Part shown: one piece after another, positions 10,291 to 18,792 of the stretch
Layout of the letters: each line of letters opens with the position of its first letter
How positions within the stretch are numbered: position 1 is the first letter of the stretch
Source of the DNA: a virus
Direction: 5' to 3' (one strand)
Length of the DNA stretch: 51,512 bases
IMG/VR virus record: IMGVR_UViG_3300032722_000030
Span: 1 to 51,512 of that record
The notes under the pieces: generated by a model
What the model was told of the DNA's origin: nothing
Databases searched by the model: none
The model's input: the letters and a program-made list of their open reading frames with translations, nothing else
Translations under genes and position numbers: made by a program

Positions 10291-10980
10291 ATGATAGTTT
10301 ATTTTGTTAAGAACATTGTGAACGGCAAAGGTTATGTGGGTGTGACAGAGCGTTCACTAGTTGATCGTTGGAAGGAACATGTCGATGCGGCTCGGCACGG
10401 GAGTACGCTGATCTTTCATCGTGCGATCAGGAAACACGGTCATTGCTCATTCGACGTCAGCGTGATCGAACAATGTGAGACTGAGAATGAGTTAGCTTCT
10501 GTAGAGATCAGGTTGATCGAAGAAAAGCAGACGTTCGCATATGATCATCCGAACACAGGTTACAATATGACCCGCGGCGGGGACGGTATTCACGGGTACA
10601 AACACACTGATGCGAAGCGTCGGATGAGTATCGCTCGTAAGGGAAAGAAGCTACCTCCTAGGTCAAAAGAGTATCGACTGCACATGTCTATCGCAAAGAA
10701 AGGCACGGGTACAGGGCCAAATCTTGATGCTCGTGGCTGGCATCACATCAGAGAGTCAAAAGAGAAGATTTCTGAGGTGCTTCGACAAAGGGTACGAAAA
10801 ACACGATCTGTGATACAGTATGACATGAACAGGAATGTGTTGGCTACTTATACATCAGCGAAATTAGCGGCGAGGGTGGTGAATGGTCATGACGCTCGTA
10901 TCGGCGATTGTTGCCGTGGTTCACGAGATACTCACGCAGGTTTCAAATGGTCGTACGCAGAGCAAAAAGGGTTACGGTGA
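10291..10980 (+). CDS. GIY-YIG homing endonuclease, free-standing (SegA-like)
   Basis: A 229-aa site-specific nuclease of the GIY-YIG family inserted between two virion genes. The catalytic module is at residues 1-95: VYFVKN then GKGYVGVTE (the GIY and YIG strands), R26/W27 after the second strand, and the family's E within the later helix, closing with NTGYNMTRGG. Residues about 108-130 (HTDAKRRMSIARKGKKLP) and a second similar segment are NUMOD3-type DNA-binding repeats. Residues about 172-222 (VIQYDMNRNVLATYTSAKLA and CCRGSRDTHAGFKW) are a NUMOD1-type helix-turn-helix module. It probably spreads its own gene by cutting intron-less relatives. It has its own candidate promoter and leader upstream, and the next virion gene follows 3 nt after its stop. 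Confidence 0.93.
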   Translation: MIVYFVKNIVNGKGYVGVTERSLVDRWKEHVDAARHGSTLIFHRAIRKHGHCSFDVSVIEQCETENELASVEIRLIEEKQTFAYDHPNTGYNMTRGGDGIHGYKHTDAKRRMSIARKGKKLPPRSKEYRLHMSIAKKGTGTGPNLDARGWHHIRESKEKISEVLRQRVRKTRSVIQYDMNRNVLATYTSAKLAARVVNGHDARIGDCCRGSRDTHAGFKWSYAEQKGLR

Positions 10981-10983
10981 CGT

Positions 10984-11700
10984 ATGGGGTTCCTTGATGG
11001 TTCATCGAATAACATTCTCCTTGACGCTGTACTGACTGATGTCGGTCGGCAATTCCTTGCACGCAACGATGGGTCGTTCTCGATCCACAAGTGGGCAGCC
11101 GGAGATGACGAGGTCAACTACGGCATTGTCACGAAGTACGGTCGTACCGTGGGAGCTGAGAAGATCGAGAAGAACACTCCGATCTTTGAGGCACTGACGA
11201 ACCAAGCGATCGCTCAGAAGTACAAGCTGATCAGCGTCAGCAACCCGAACCTGCTTCACCTCCCGACTCTAGCGTTGTCAGGCGATGCTAACGTAAACAG
11301 CGTAAACAATGTCGTCACGCTGGGTCGTAACACGCAGCAGACGTCAAACCTGGTCGTGCAACAGACGATCCAGAATGAGACATCGATTGACGTCGAGCTG
11401 AGGGATCAATCGTTCATGGTCGAGGTACCGAACCTGTTCCTGCAGATCTCGCAGCAGACCCCTGAGAACATCGATGGCAACCAACGCGCGACTTACATCC
11501 TCACGAGATCTCCTGCTGAGAACTCATACGGTGGTTCGTCCGTGCAATTCACGCTAGCTGTGAAAAGCCTAACGGATGCGCTATTCCAGGTGTATGGCAC
11601 GACTGCAGACAAGACGCTCATCAACGCCTACGTCAAGGTGACTGGAATTCAGTCAGGCGCGGTGCAGGACATCAGCATCGTAATCAACAAGAACCTGTGA
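10984..11700 (+). CDS. Virion structural protein, ILD/GR module family
   Basis: A 238-aa structural protein. The N-terminus GFLDGSSNNILLDAVLTDVG followed by RQFLARNDGSFSIHKWAAGD is a conserved module in T4-like and jumbo-phage virion proteins and is related to the start of the gene at 480. The middle is polar and beta-rich; the C-terminus (AYVKVTGIQSGAVQDISIVI) looks like a beta-sandwich strand pair. The start lies 3 nt after the stop of the homing endonuclease, which suggests that the endonuclease gene was inserted immediately upstream. Exact place in the particle is unknown. Confidence 0.72.
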   Translation: MGFLDGSSNNILLDAVLTDVGRQFLARNDGSFSIHKWAAGDDEVNYGIVTKYGRTVGAEKIEKNTPIFEALTNQAIAQKYKLISVSNPNLLHLPTLALSGDANVNSVNNVVTLGRNTQQTSNLVVQQTIQNETSIDVELRDQSFMVEVPNLFLQISQQTPENIDGNQRATYILTRSPAENSYGGSSVQFTLAVKSLTDALFQVYGTTADKTLINAYVKVTGIQSGAVQDISIVINKNL

Positions 11701-11717
11701 ACGGAGTGAACTGACAA

Positions 11718-12977
11718 ATGGCAACATTCAAAGAAATCCTACCCTCAGACATCAAGAGCGCCCGTTCATTCTTGAACCAGCTCGTTGATGTCCTGCAGGA
11801 GGACATCTCTGGCTCAGTATCACGACGAAAGTATCAACTGTTCGTGACGGGCGGCGTCGGTCCCGGCGTCACAAGCTCGTTGTACCAGACAGTGTACGAT
11901 CAGGATTTCACGCTTCAGACAGCAAATCCAATCTTCGACATGACAGTTGGCTTGCTACCTGGAGGTACGACAGAGTTGTCTGCGCAGACAGGTGTTGATG
12001 CTGCCGGTAAGGAACTGTTTCCTTCATCGTCTCTGATGATGCGTGAGAAGATGGACGTCTACAGGCAGTTTGCGATGAACTTGCTCGGTGATTCAACTGC
12101 AAAGTTCACATCGCCTCTCAACAGCAGCAATCCGTCTGATCAGGTTGACGTTGCATTGTTCATTGCGTTCAAGAGGCTATTTGCACGCGATAGCATCAAG
12201 CGTGAAACATTCGCAATGCAATTCTATCAGACTGCGTCGATCATCTGTGGACCTGACAATGCTCCTGGTTCGAAGGTTCTTGGTGTAGTTCCGAACCTGT
12301 ACATCACATCAACGTCCGGGTCAGCGATCTACACTGACGTTGGATCTTCGACCAACAAGCTTACGACGTTCGGAGGTCAGGTCGGCAACATCATCGACAG
12401 CGCAAACACGTCACGCAATGTTGGGCTGATGTTCTATGACCGAGGTGTGCTCATGCTCGACCTTGAGAAGGTCACGAGTGGAAGCCAGTACGTGTCAGGT
12501 ACGATCGATGCCATGAATGGTGGAGGCGCGGCGCCAGGATATACTATTTCCCCTGGTACGATGGTCCTTGGTGCATCGGGATCGCAGTCACAATTCAATT
12601 CAGCATTCATCCCCGACTTTGTCACCAGTGGGTCAATTGACAATATCATTGATCACATCGCAGGCTGCAGGTTCGGTTCGGGTAACAGCACCGCGCTCAC
12701 GTTCCAGAATATCACGAACATCAATAGCACGCTGGTCTTCTGTAGGGCAGCGGCAGATGAGTTCAACTATTCGTCAAACCCGACGTATGTTGACTCAACT
12801 GACAGGATTGTTGTGATTGACCAGGGACAAGAGGACACAGAACAGAGCTTCACGTACATCACGAGCATTGGCCTCTATGATGCGAACGATAACCTTCTTG
12901 CGATTGCAAAGTTGAGCAGGCCAGTGCAAAAGAGTTCAGAGAGAGATCTTACGTTTCGCGTCAGACTAGATTTCTAA
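11718..12977 (+). CDS. Virion structural protein, shared C-terminal FRVRLDF module
   Basis: A 419-aa protein preceded by a good ribosome-binding site (CGGAG). Sequence hallmarks are LMMREKMDVYRQFAMNLLG near residue 105 and a C-terminus ITSIGLYDANDNLLAIAKLS then FRVRLDF. The end is clearly homologous to the end of the 847-aa protein at 13411 (ITGINFHDTDMNVVMKTTLA then FRVQYDW). I recall this ending from virion proteins of other large T4-like phages, though I cannot confirm it here. A tail or baseplate role is inferred. No enzymatic motif is seen. Confidence 0.72.
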   Translation: MATFKEILPSDIKSARSFLNQLVDVLQEDISGSVSRRKYQLFVTGGVGPGVTSSLYQTVYDQDFTLQTANPIFDMTVGLLPGGTTELSAQTGVDAAGKELFPSSSLMMREKMDVYRQFAMNLLGDSTAKFTSPLNSSNPSDQVDVALFIAFKRLFARDSIKRETFAMQFYQTASIICGPDNAPGSKVLGVVPNLYITSTSGSAIYTDVGSSTNKLTTFGGQVGNIIDSANTSRNVGLMFYDRGVLMLDLEKVTSGSQYVSGTIDAMNGGGAAPGYTISPGTMVLGASGSQSQFNSAFIPDFVTSGSIDNIIDHIAGCRFGSGNSTALTFQNITNINSTLVFCRAAADEFNYSSNPTYVDSTDRIVVIDQGQEDTEQSFTYITSIGLYDANDNLLAIAKLSRPVQKSSERDLTFRVRLDF

Positions 12978-12980
12978 TCG

Positions 12981-13009
12981 TTGCACAATGTTAGTCGTAG
13001 TTGTATGAT
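12981..13009 (+). promoter_or_regulatory. Sigma70-type promoter, likely leaderless transcript
   Basis: TTGCAC (12981-12986) and TATGAT (13004-13009) are separated by exactly 17 nt, a strong match to a housekeeping promoter. The GTG that best starts the next gene is at 13016, 6 nt after the -10 box, about where transcription would begin, so the mRNA would have almost no leader. Position and spacing are seen; activity is inferred. Confidence 0.55.
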
Positions 13010-13015
13010 CTGATC

Positions 13016-13366
13016 GTGACATCGCTCACGTACGAACAGCGATTGCGTCTTCCGTTGACGGGTGATCCATCTCGTAAGTTCTTTACGAAGACCGGTCAGC
13101 TAGTTGCAACCGGCTACGATCGGGTTGTCATCGGAGGCAGAGGACCGTACGTTGAGTTTGAGACCTCACACATGGTGCAGGACAACCTCGTCGAGTCGAA
13201 GACGAGGCACCACTACTACGTTGAGCTCAGGACAACCATCGATGATGTGAAGGTGTACATGCAGGTACGTCGTGTTGAATATGCAGATTACGTACCCGGC
13301 AGATGCTACGCATCACCCTTCGAACTCTACGACGACACCGGTGCAGTGTTGATCGAACGTCTGTGA
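13016..13366 (+). CDS. Small hypothetical protein (116 aa)
   Basis: An unrecognised, probably single-domain beta-rich protein with motifs LPLTGDPSRKFFTKTG, GYDRVVIGGRGPYVEF and RRVEYADYVPGRCYASPFEL. A GTG at 13016 is preferred over the in-frame TTG at 13001 because the TTG lies inside the upstream -10 box (TATGAT, 13004-13009). No ribosome-binding site precedes it, in keeping with a leaderless mRNA. Its position between two virion genes, with its own promoter, suggests early or independent expression. Function unknown. Confidence 0.7.
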   Translation: MTSLTYEQRLRLPLTGDPSRKFFTKTGQLVATGYDRVVIGGRGPYVEFETSHMVQDNLVESKTRHHYYVELRTTIDDVKVYMQVRRVEYADYVPGRCYASPFELYDDTGAVLIERL

Positions 13367-13410
13367 TCGGCCGGGCCTATCGTGGTGGGGTATAGTTACA
13401 CTCGGATCAC

Positions 13411-15954
13411 ATGCCTTCGCTACTAAAGGTTCAGCCGCAGGACGTCGAATCGTTCACCGTCATTGCGAATCCCATCAAGACGTACTCGTCTAGCTCGACA
13501 GGCGGGCCGGTAGGATCTGTGTACCTCTTTGCTCGTCGATCGCCCATTCAAAAGGATGTCGCTCCTGATTCGTCGTTCGTAGAGTCGCAGCATGACGATG
13601 CAGACCTGTCGTCTTTGCTCAGGGGCGCAAAACTTTACGCTCAATCATTGCAGAATGGTACGGCGACGCAGGGACCTGCAGAATTCACTGCACTCATGCA
13701 GCAGTACATGTCAGGGTGCACGTCGCAGGAACAGGCATTACGTCTTCAGGAAGTGATTGACGTTCAGCGGTTCTCACCCCCACCAGTTTTCAACAGTGAT
13801 TCATTGCGTAAGCTAGTGATCAAAGATCAGCTGAACACCTTCTACCGGACTTCCTATCCTCAGGCACAGTGGGCGTACAGTAACTACAACACATTGAATT
13901 TCTTCACTGCGTCGACGGTGTCTATCGGTTCAGCAATCTTGTACCCGAACATTGATGGTGGAGACGGAGGCCTCGTCTATCACGAAGGGTATTGTAGTGG
14001 TACGTACACGCCGAGCGGTTCATTCTCATTTGATTTTTACATCAATCCTCGGTATCAACCCGATGAACCCAACGGTGTTTTCAAGGCAGGTACGATCCTT
14101 CATCTTTCATCAACGTACGCATTGTCGTTGATCTCCGGCAGCATGAAGGACGTGAACGGTCGTACGTCAGGCTTCAGACTGCAATTGCAATTGAGTCATT
14201 CAGCCGACATTGCACCGTCATTGGCGTCTCCTGGCGTTTTCCCTCATGATCTTGTGTTTCTTTCGGACGATAACAGCCTTTTACACAACAACTGGCACCA
14301 CTGCGTTGTCAGGTGGGGCACAGATCAGATCAATCACGGCGTAGGAACTTTCAATATTGATCTCGTTGACAAGGGCGCGTTCACCGTTCCATCATCAACG
14401 ATCGTTCCCAGGTCGTACTCTGCTTCATCGCTTCAGGATCCTCCCGCCGTGCTGTGCATGGGCAATTTCTACGACGGTCCGAACAACTCTTCGCATGCAC
14501 AAGCGATGTTCTTTGCTGCTGATCCTGCGCTTCGTGACGGGCTGAACCAGCTCTGGCCTGACACCGGCATTGAGTCGCCGAACAATTCTGTGCATCCTTA
14601 TGTAGACGTGTACAAGTTCGAACACCCGCTAAACGCAGAGTTGCATGACGTGGCAATCAGGCGATGTTACATGTCAGACCTTGACATCTCAACGTCTGCA
14701 TCACTTGGCCCAGCGTCACTGGACAACACGTTTGCGTTGTACGTTCCTCCATTCTTCGTCAATGACTCTCCATATCGTCAGTATGTCAATGATCACGGTG
14801 GCATCCTGATCACGCCTTTCGAGGAATCAGACGGCAACACCACGCAACCTTTCAGCGTCGCGCTGTCGTTTGGCGTCGCAGGGCATTACATCAATCTTGA
14901 GAACTTTGTCAAGGATTTTGCGTCTGAACAGTTCCCGATGCTGCATCACCTGACCGGCGTAGCTTTGCAGAGCACGACTAACTCGGAGACGTGCAACGAG
15001 TTCCTGTACTCACAACCTTTCGTCGCTCGCCGCAACCTCACTATTCTTCCGAATGATGATGGAAACTTCGTACCAAGTTACCAACTTCTGGCGTCAGAAT
15101 CACTTTCAACTGCGGTGAACGACCTTGGGAACGATGACCTGAGTTACATCAACCTTGACAACATGGTCAAGTCGAACACATTGATGTTCGGTCCTGGGAC
15201 GTTCGATGACGGTACACAGCCAGACGCTCACGTGAACGCGTTTGCAAACACGCAAATTGGTTCAACGCCAGAATTTCCCTTTGCTTCGGCCGGCAAGGCG
15301 ATCAGAAATTACATCAACACAGTTGTGTCAGGCAGCGACGTAGAGGCAGGCGCTCCTCTCACTGTGTACCAACGTACACAGGACCCATCCTCTAACGAGA
15401 TCGTGATCTTTGATATCAGCAACATGTTCTACGGCATGAACATTAGCCCAACGACGTTGTCGATCAAGGATTCTGACCTTCTACGATCTAGCATGTACGG
15501 TTCGAGCTTGATAGGTTCAGGACCCATCTCAATCTCGCTAGCCGATGACGGTCATGGTAACGTGTACCGCGCCGATTGCTTGACGCCTCAGGCAACGTGG
15601 AACACTGTCGGCAACGTCTACTACAATGAAGGTGAATTACTGGTGAAGAGTCCTCACCTCTACTTTTTCGGCGCCAATCAGTACGTCCTGAATTTCAGGG
15701 GTGAACAGCACATCCAGGTCATGAAGATCGGTGTGCTTGCTGCGAACAACACGTTGCTCTCGTCCAGCAATCCGAACTACCAGGCATTGCCGCCCACTGG
15801 ATATCCAAACGATCCTGACAACACGTTCGTCTACATCACAGGCATCAACTTCCATGACACTGACATGAACGTTGTCATGAAAACTACCCTCGCGCAGCCC
15901 ATGATGAAGCGTCCCGGTGATCGCATCATGTTCCGCGTTCAGTACGACTGGTGA
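13411..15954 (+). CDS. Large virion protein with LamG/concanavalin-like domain
   Basis: An 847-aa protein. Residues about 200-335 resemble a concanavalin A/LamG-like carbohydrate-binding fold: SGSFSFDFYINPRY, GTILHLSSTYALSL, then NNWHHCVVRWGTDQINHG, the typical strand order with the 'W-H-H/V-v' strand. The C-terminus (ITGINFHDTDMNVVMKTTLA ... FRVQYDW) is shared with the protein at 11718. The combination suggests a tail or baseplate-attached protein that may bind surface glycans. A TATAGT box lies at 13391-13396, 14 nt before the ATG. No catalytic residues can be assigned. Confidence 0.75.
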   Translation: MPSLLKVQPQDVESFTVIANPIKTYSSSSTGGPVGSVYLFARRSPIQKDVAPDSSFVESQHDDADLSSLLRGAKLYAQSLQNGTATQGPAEFTALMQQYMSGCTSQEQALRLQEVIDVQRFSPPPVFNSDSLRKLVIKDQLNTFYRTSYPQAQWAYSNYNTLNFFTASTVSIGSAILYPNIDGGDGGLVYHEGYCSGTYTPSGSFSFDFYINPRYQPDEPNGVFKAGTILHLSSTYALSLISGSMKDVNGRTSGFRLQLQLSHSADIAPSLASPGVFPHDLVFLSDDNSLLHNNWHHCVVRWGTDQINHGVGTFNIDLVDKGAFTVPSSTIVPRSYSASSLQDPPAVLCMGNFYDGPNNSSHAQAMFFAADPALRDGLNQLWPDTGIESPNNSVHPYVDVYKFEHPLNAELHDVAIRRCYMSDLDISTSASLGPASLDNTFALYVPPFFVNDSPYRQYVNDHGGILITPFEESDGNTTQPFSVALSFGVAGHYINLENFVKDFASEQFPMLHHLTGVALQSTTNSETCNEFLYSQPFVARRNLTILPNDDGNFVPSYQLLASESLSTAVNDLGNDDLSYINLDNMVKSNTLMFGPGTFDDGTQPDAHVNAFANTQIGSTPEFPFASAGKAIRNYINTVVSGSDVEAGAPLTVYQRTQDPSSNEIVIFDISNMFYGMNISPTTLSIKDSDLLRSSMYGSSLIGSGPISISLADDGHGNVYRADCLTPQATWNTVGNVYYNEGELLVKSPHLYFFGANQYVLNFRGEQHIQVMKIGVLAANNTLLSSSNPNYQALPPTGYPNDPDNTFVYITGINFHDTDMNVVMKTTLAQPMMKRPGDRIMFRVQYDW

Positions 15955-15957
15955 TGC

Positions 15958-16362
15958 TTGGTACGAAAGATCAGGAAGAAGCGCCGTCGTAAGGGTCATT
16001 ACCACACCGGCGTGTACGTCTCGACTAAGACGGGGCAATCGTGCAAGTACAGGTCGGGATGGGAGCTGCTCTACATGGGTTGGCTCGATTCTCGTAATGA
16101 TGTTGCCACGTGGGGTTACGAGTGCATGACGATCCCATACGTCAGCAACGTCCGCACGCACAAGATGCGACGGTACTTTCCTGATTTTCTTGTCGAGTAC
16201 GTTGACGGTCGCAAGGAACTGGTCGAGATCAAACCAGCCTCACGGGTGAGGCAGGTGAAGGTGGCAAAGAAGCTTAAGGCTGCACTGGACCATTGTCAGG
16301 CCCACGGTTTGGCCCTGGTTGTAATCACCGAGGTGGAATTGAAGGGTCTAGGTCTGTTGTAG
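15958..16362 (+). CDS. gp4-like head completion protein (TnsA/PD-(D/E)XK-type fold)
   Basis: A 134-aa basic protein matching T4 gp4-like head completion proteins, which share the TnsA N-terminal nuclease fold. Hallmarks: CKYRSGWELLYMGWLDSRND, then WGYECMTIPYVSNVRTHKMR, then RRYFPDFLVEYVDG and ELVEIKPASRVRQ. The D of YFPDF, the E of VEIK and the following K form a PD-(D/E)XK-like active site. In T4 the protein acts late on filled heads to permit tail joining. The start is TTG at 15958, 3 nt after the previous stop; an ATG at 15954 is out of frame. Confidence 0.85.
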   Translation: MVRKIRKKRRRKGHYHTGVYVSTKTGQSCKYRSGWELLYMGWLDSRNDVATWGYECMTIPYVSNVRTHKMRRYFPDFLVEYVDGRKELVEIKPASRVRQVKVAKKLKAALDHCQAHGLALVVITEVELKGLGLL

Positions 16363-16402
16363 ACGCATTTTACTGTGGGCACGTGGGGGCCAATTATCTC
16401 TC

Positions 16403-17083
16403 ATGTCAATCATCCTCGGTCTCGATGTCAGTACAAGCTGCACGGGCGTGTGTATCATCGATTCGAATGTCAGACCTGACGCGTCCGGTAGACACGTGCT
16501 TCACCTGTACGCAGTCACCTTCGGCAAGGAAGGAGCGTTGCAGGCATGTTCGACGTTGTGGGAAAAGGCTGATCGAATCAAGCAATCATTCGAAAAGATC
16601 GCAAATGATCTAGCACTGGGTGATTCGTCAGTGCACTTTGACAACGTTGTTAGTTATCCCGCCGGCACAAAGATCGAGCGTATCGTGCTTGAAGAACCAT
16701 TGATGGGCTTCCGTCCTGGAATGTCCAGTGCACAAACGATCACGCAGCTGATGCGATTCAATGGTATCGTCAGCTACCTTGCGAGGGAAGCGTTTCATGT
16801 GGAGCCTGAATATGTGGGCTCATCGCATGCTAGGAAACTCTGCGGCATCAAGCTGTCCCAGACAAAGATCGGAGGTCCACAGAAGGAGCAGGTCTTCAAG
16901 CACATGGCCGAGCACGACCTGAAGCATGTTCATTGGCCTGTGAAGAAGAACGGCGCGACTGTTGACTGGTCACGTGATGCTTGCGATGCGTATGTCATCG
17001 CTCGGGCAGCGATGGTGAATGGTGGACCTTTCATCGTGGTGAAGAAACCCAGGAAGGCGAAGAAGTCCAAAGATGAGGAATGA
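16403..17083 (+). CDS. RuvC-like Holliday junction resolvase (RNase H fold)
   Basis: A 226-aa protein beginning with the RuvC/RNase H signature IILGLDVSTSCTGVCIID (first catalytic Asp, D8), a second acidic site at IERIVLEEP (around residue 95), and a C-terminal DWSRDACDAYVIARAAM with the last acidic residues. Order and spacing fit RuvC-type resolvases, which cut four-way DNA junctions. It sits next to primase and gp46/47, which fits a role in resolving recombination intermediates before packaging. The C-terminus is Lys-rich. The -10-like AATTAT lies 5 nt before the ATG. Confidence 0.85.
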   Translation: MSIILGLDVSTSCTGVCIIDSNVRPDASGRHVLHLYAVTFGKEGALQACSTLWEKADRIKQSFEKIANDLALGDSSVHFDNVVSYPAGTKIERIVLEEPLMGFRPGMSSAQTITQLMRFNGIVSYLAREAFHVEPEYVGSSHARKLCGIKLSQTKIGGPQKEQVFKHMAEHDLKHVHWPVKKNGATVDWSRDACDAYVIARAAMVNGGPFIVVKKPRKAKKSKDEE

Positions 17084-17118
17084 CCATCTACGGTTGTAGG
17101 TGATACATTCTTGTCATA

Positions 17119-18084
17119 GTGGCGACACTCACTGAACACATTCGTTTCATAGAGAGCGTCTTCGGCGCCGGCAGGATATCGAGGAATTCACGCAATTTTG
17201 ACGTGAAGTGTCCGATCTGTGATCCTAAAGATCAGAGCAAGAAAAAACTGTCGGTCCTGCTTCCGGAAGGTAAGAATCATTGTTGGGTGTGCGGTTGGCA
17301 TGCGTTTTCGCTCGCGCCTCTTATCAGGAAGTACGGTACGCATGAGCAGCTAGCGGAGTACCGCGATAGGTTCATGCCTGAGGGGGCTAGGGACAGGTGT
17401 AACCTTGATGCAGAGAAGCCCATCGCAAAACTTGAGTTGCCGAACGACTTCAAGCTTGTTGTGACGTCATCGGGTGTAGATGGGGACCTTTTCGCGATCA
17501 GAAAATATCTGCTTGATCGCGGTGTTTCTGAGCGCGATCAATGGTTCTACAAGATCGGTTACAGCGCTACGTCGGTGTGGAAACGCAGGGTCATCATCCC
17601 ATCATTTGACGCAGCAGGTGAATTGAACCTCTACGTTGGTAGGACAGTCGACAAGGATCGCAAGCCCAAGATGATGATGCCTGACGGTGACAGGACAAAT
17701 GTCATCTTCAATGAGATAAACATCGATTGGAAGAAGAGGCTCGTGCTGTGCGAAGGGCCGTTCGATGCAATGAAGTGCGGTGACAATGCTGTGCCTATGT
17801 TGGGAAGCGACCTGAATGAGGATGGTGCACTGTTCAATTCAATCATTGCGAATGGAACGCCCATTGCGCTTGCGATGGACAATGACATGAGAGCGACAAA
17901 GATGCCACGGGTCGCAAAGAAGCTCACTGAGTACAATGTTGATCTTGTCATCGTCGATGTTCCAACAGATCCGGGAGACGAGAGCAAGGAGTCATTCAAG
18001 AGGCTTCTTGAGCAAGCGCAGCCGTTTGAATGGGAACAAACGTTTTTTGACAAGTTAGAACGTGCTGCACGTGTCGTTCTGTGA
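17119..18084 (+). CDS. DNA primase (zinc finger plus Toprim)
   Basis: A 321-aa primase similar in layout to T4 gp61 and DnaG. Residues about 31-59 carry a CPIC ... CWVCGW zinc-binding module, and the Toprim domain has LCEGPFDAM (about 211-219) and AMDNDMRA (about 253-260), the Glu and Asp-x-Asp metal sites. It makes RNA primers for lagging-strand synthesis. The GTG at 17119 is used because it gives the full N-terminus before the zinc finger. A box TACATT (17104-17109), with TGACC about 18 nt upstream, could be its promoter. Confidence 0.92.
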   Translation: MATLTEHIRFIESVFGAGRISRNSRNFDVKCPICDPKDQSKKKLSVLLPEGKNHCWVCGWHAFSLAPLIRKYGTHEQLAEYRDRFMPEGARDRCNLDAEKPIAKLELPNDFKLVVTSSGVDGDLFAIRKYLLDRGVSERDQWFYKIGYSATSVWKRRVIIPSFDAAGELNLYVGRTVDKDRKPKMMMPDGDRTNVIFNEINIDWKKRLVLCEGPFDAMKCGDNAVPMLGSDLNEDGALFNSIIANGTPIALAMDNDMRATKMPRVAKKLTEYNVDLVIVDVPTDPGDESKESFKRLLEQAQPFEWEQTFFDKLERAARVVL

Positions 18085-18126
18085 TGTACAGTGGTTTGAT
18101 CTTGTACAGTGGGTGAAGTGTACAGT
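18085..18126 (+). repeat. Three direct repeats of TGTACAGT
   Basis: The gap between primase and gp47 holds TGTACAGTGG (18085), TGTACAGTGGG (18103) and TGTACAGT (18119), spaced 18 and 16 nt apart, followed by a fourth partial ACAGT. The TGTACA core is palindromic. Such spaced repeats could be operator sites for a regulator or alternate -10/-35 elements for the recombination genes; no assignment is possible from sequence alone. Confidence 0.6.
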
Positions 18127-18144
18127 ACAGTAGTAAAGGTCCGT

Positions 18145-18792
18145 ATGCTTCGAATAGCGCACATTGCCGATGTACACGTGCGGAATCTCTCACGTCATGA
18201 TGAGTTTCGACATGTGTTCATTGATTTTGTGAAGCAATGCAAGGAGAAGAACGTCGAGCACATCTTCATTGGAGGCGACAGCTTTCACACGAAGACGTCC
18301 GGCATGTCACCTGAGTGTATCAACTTCATGTGTTGGTGGTTGACTGCGCTGGCTGAAGTTGCTGAGGTCCACGTCACCCTGGGCAACCATGACTTCAATC
18401 TGATGAACAAGACGCGGCAGGATGCGATATCGCCGATCGTTGAAGCGATCGACAATCCTCGCGTGCATCTATACAAGTTCAGTGGCACGTACGAGATCGT
18501 ACCAGGTTACATCTTGGGCGTCTATAGTCTGTTTGACCCAGAGAACTGGGAAAATGTACGACCCGTTCCGAACAAAGTGAACATTGCGTGTTATCATGGT
18601 CCTGTTTCAGGCGCCATGACAGAGTCTAACTGGCTCATCGAGGATGGCATCACGGTCGATTTCTTCAAAGGGTGGGATTTCGTGCTCCTCGGCGACATAC
18701 ACAAGCTGCAATTTCTTGGCGCACGTGATGTCGTGCTGGAGATTGACGAACAGGACCTTCACAGGTATCCTGGTGCTGAGGTTCTCTCTTGA
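18145..18792 (+). CDS. Recombination nuclease subunit gp47 (Mre11/SbcD), nuclease domain only
   Basis: A metallophosphoesterase of the Mre11/SbcD family. All nuclease motifs are present: RIAHIADVHVR (motif I), FIGGDSFH (II), VTLGNHDFN (III), CYHGPVSG (IV) and LLGDIHKLQF (V). The ATG at 18145 with upstream TAAAGGT is preferred over a GTG at 18109. The protein ends only ~25 residues after motif V, whereas T4 gp47 is 339 aa; the missing capping region is found at the N-terminus of the following ORF. With gp46 it resects DNA ends for recombination. See the finding on the CT tract at the junction. Confidence 0.93.
   Translation: MLRIAHIADVHVRNLSRHDEFRHVFIDFVKQCKEKNVEHIFIGGDSFHTKTSGMSPECINFMCWWLTALAEVAEVHVTLGNHDFNLMNKTRQDAISPIVEAIDNPRVHLYKFSGTYEIVPGYILGVYSLFDPENWENVRPVPNKVNIACYHGPVSGAMTESNWLIEDGITVDFFKGWDFVLLGDIHKLQFLGARDVVLEIDEQDLHRYPGAEVLS

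Noticed and set aside
15637-16161. A 174-codon minus-strand frame
   Set aside because: It lies antisense across the end of the LamG-like gene and the gp4-like gene, whose motifs are clear on the + strand.
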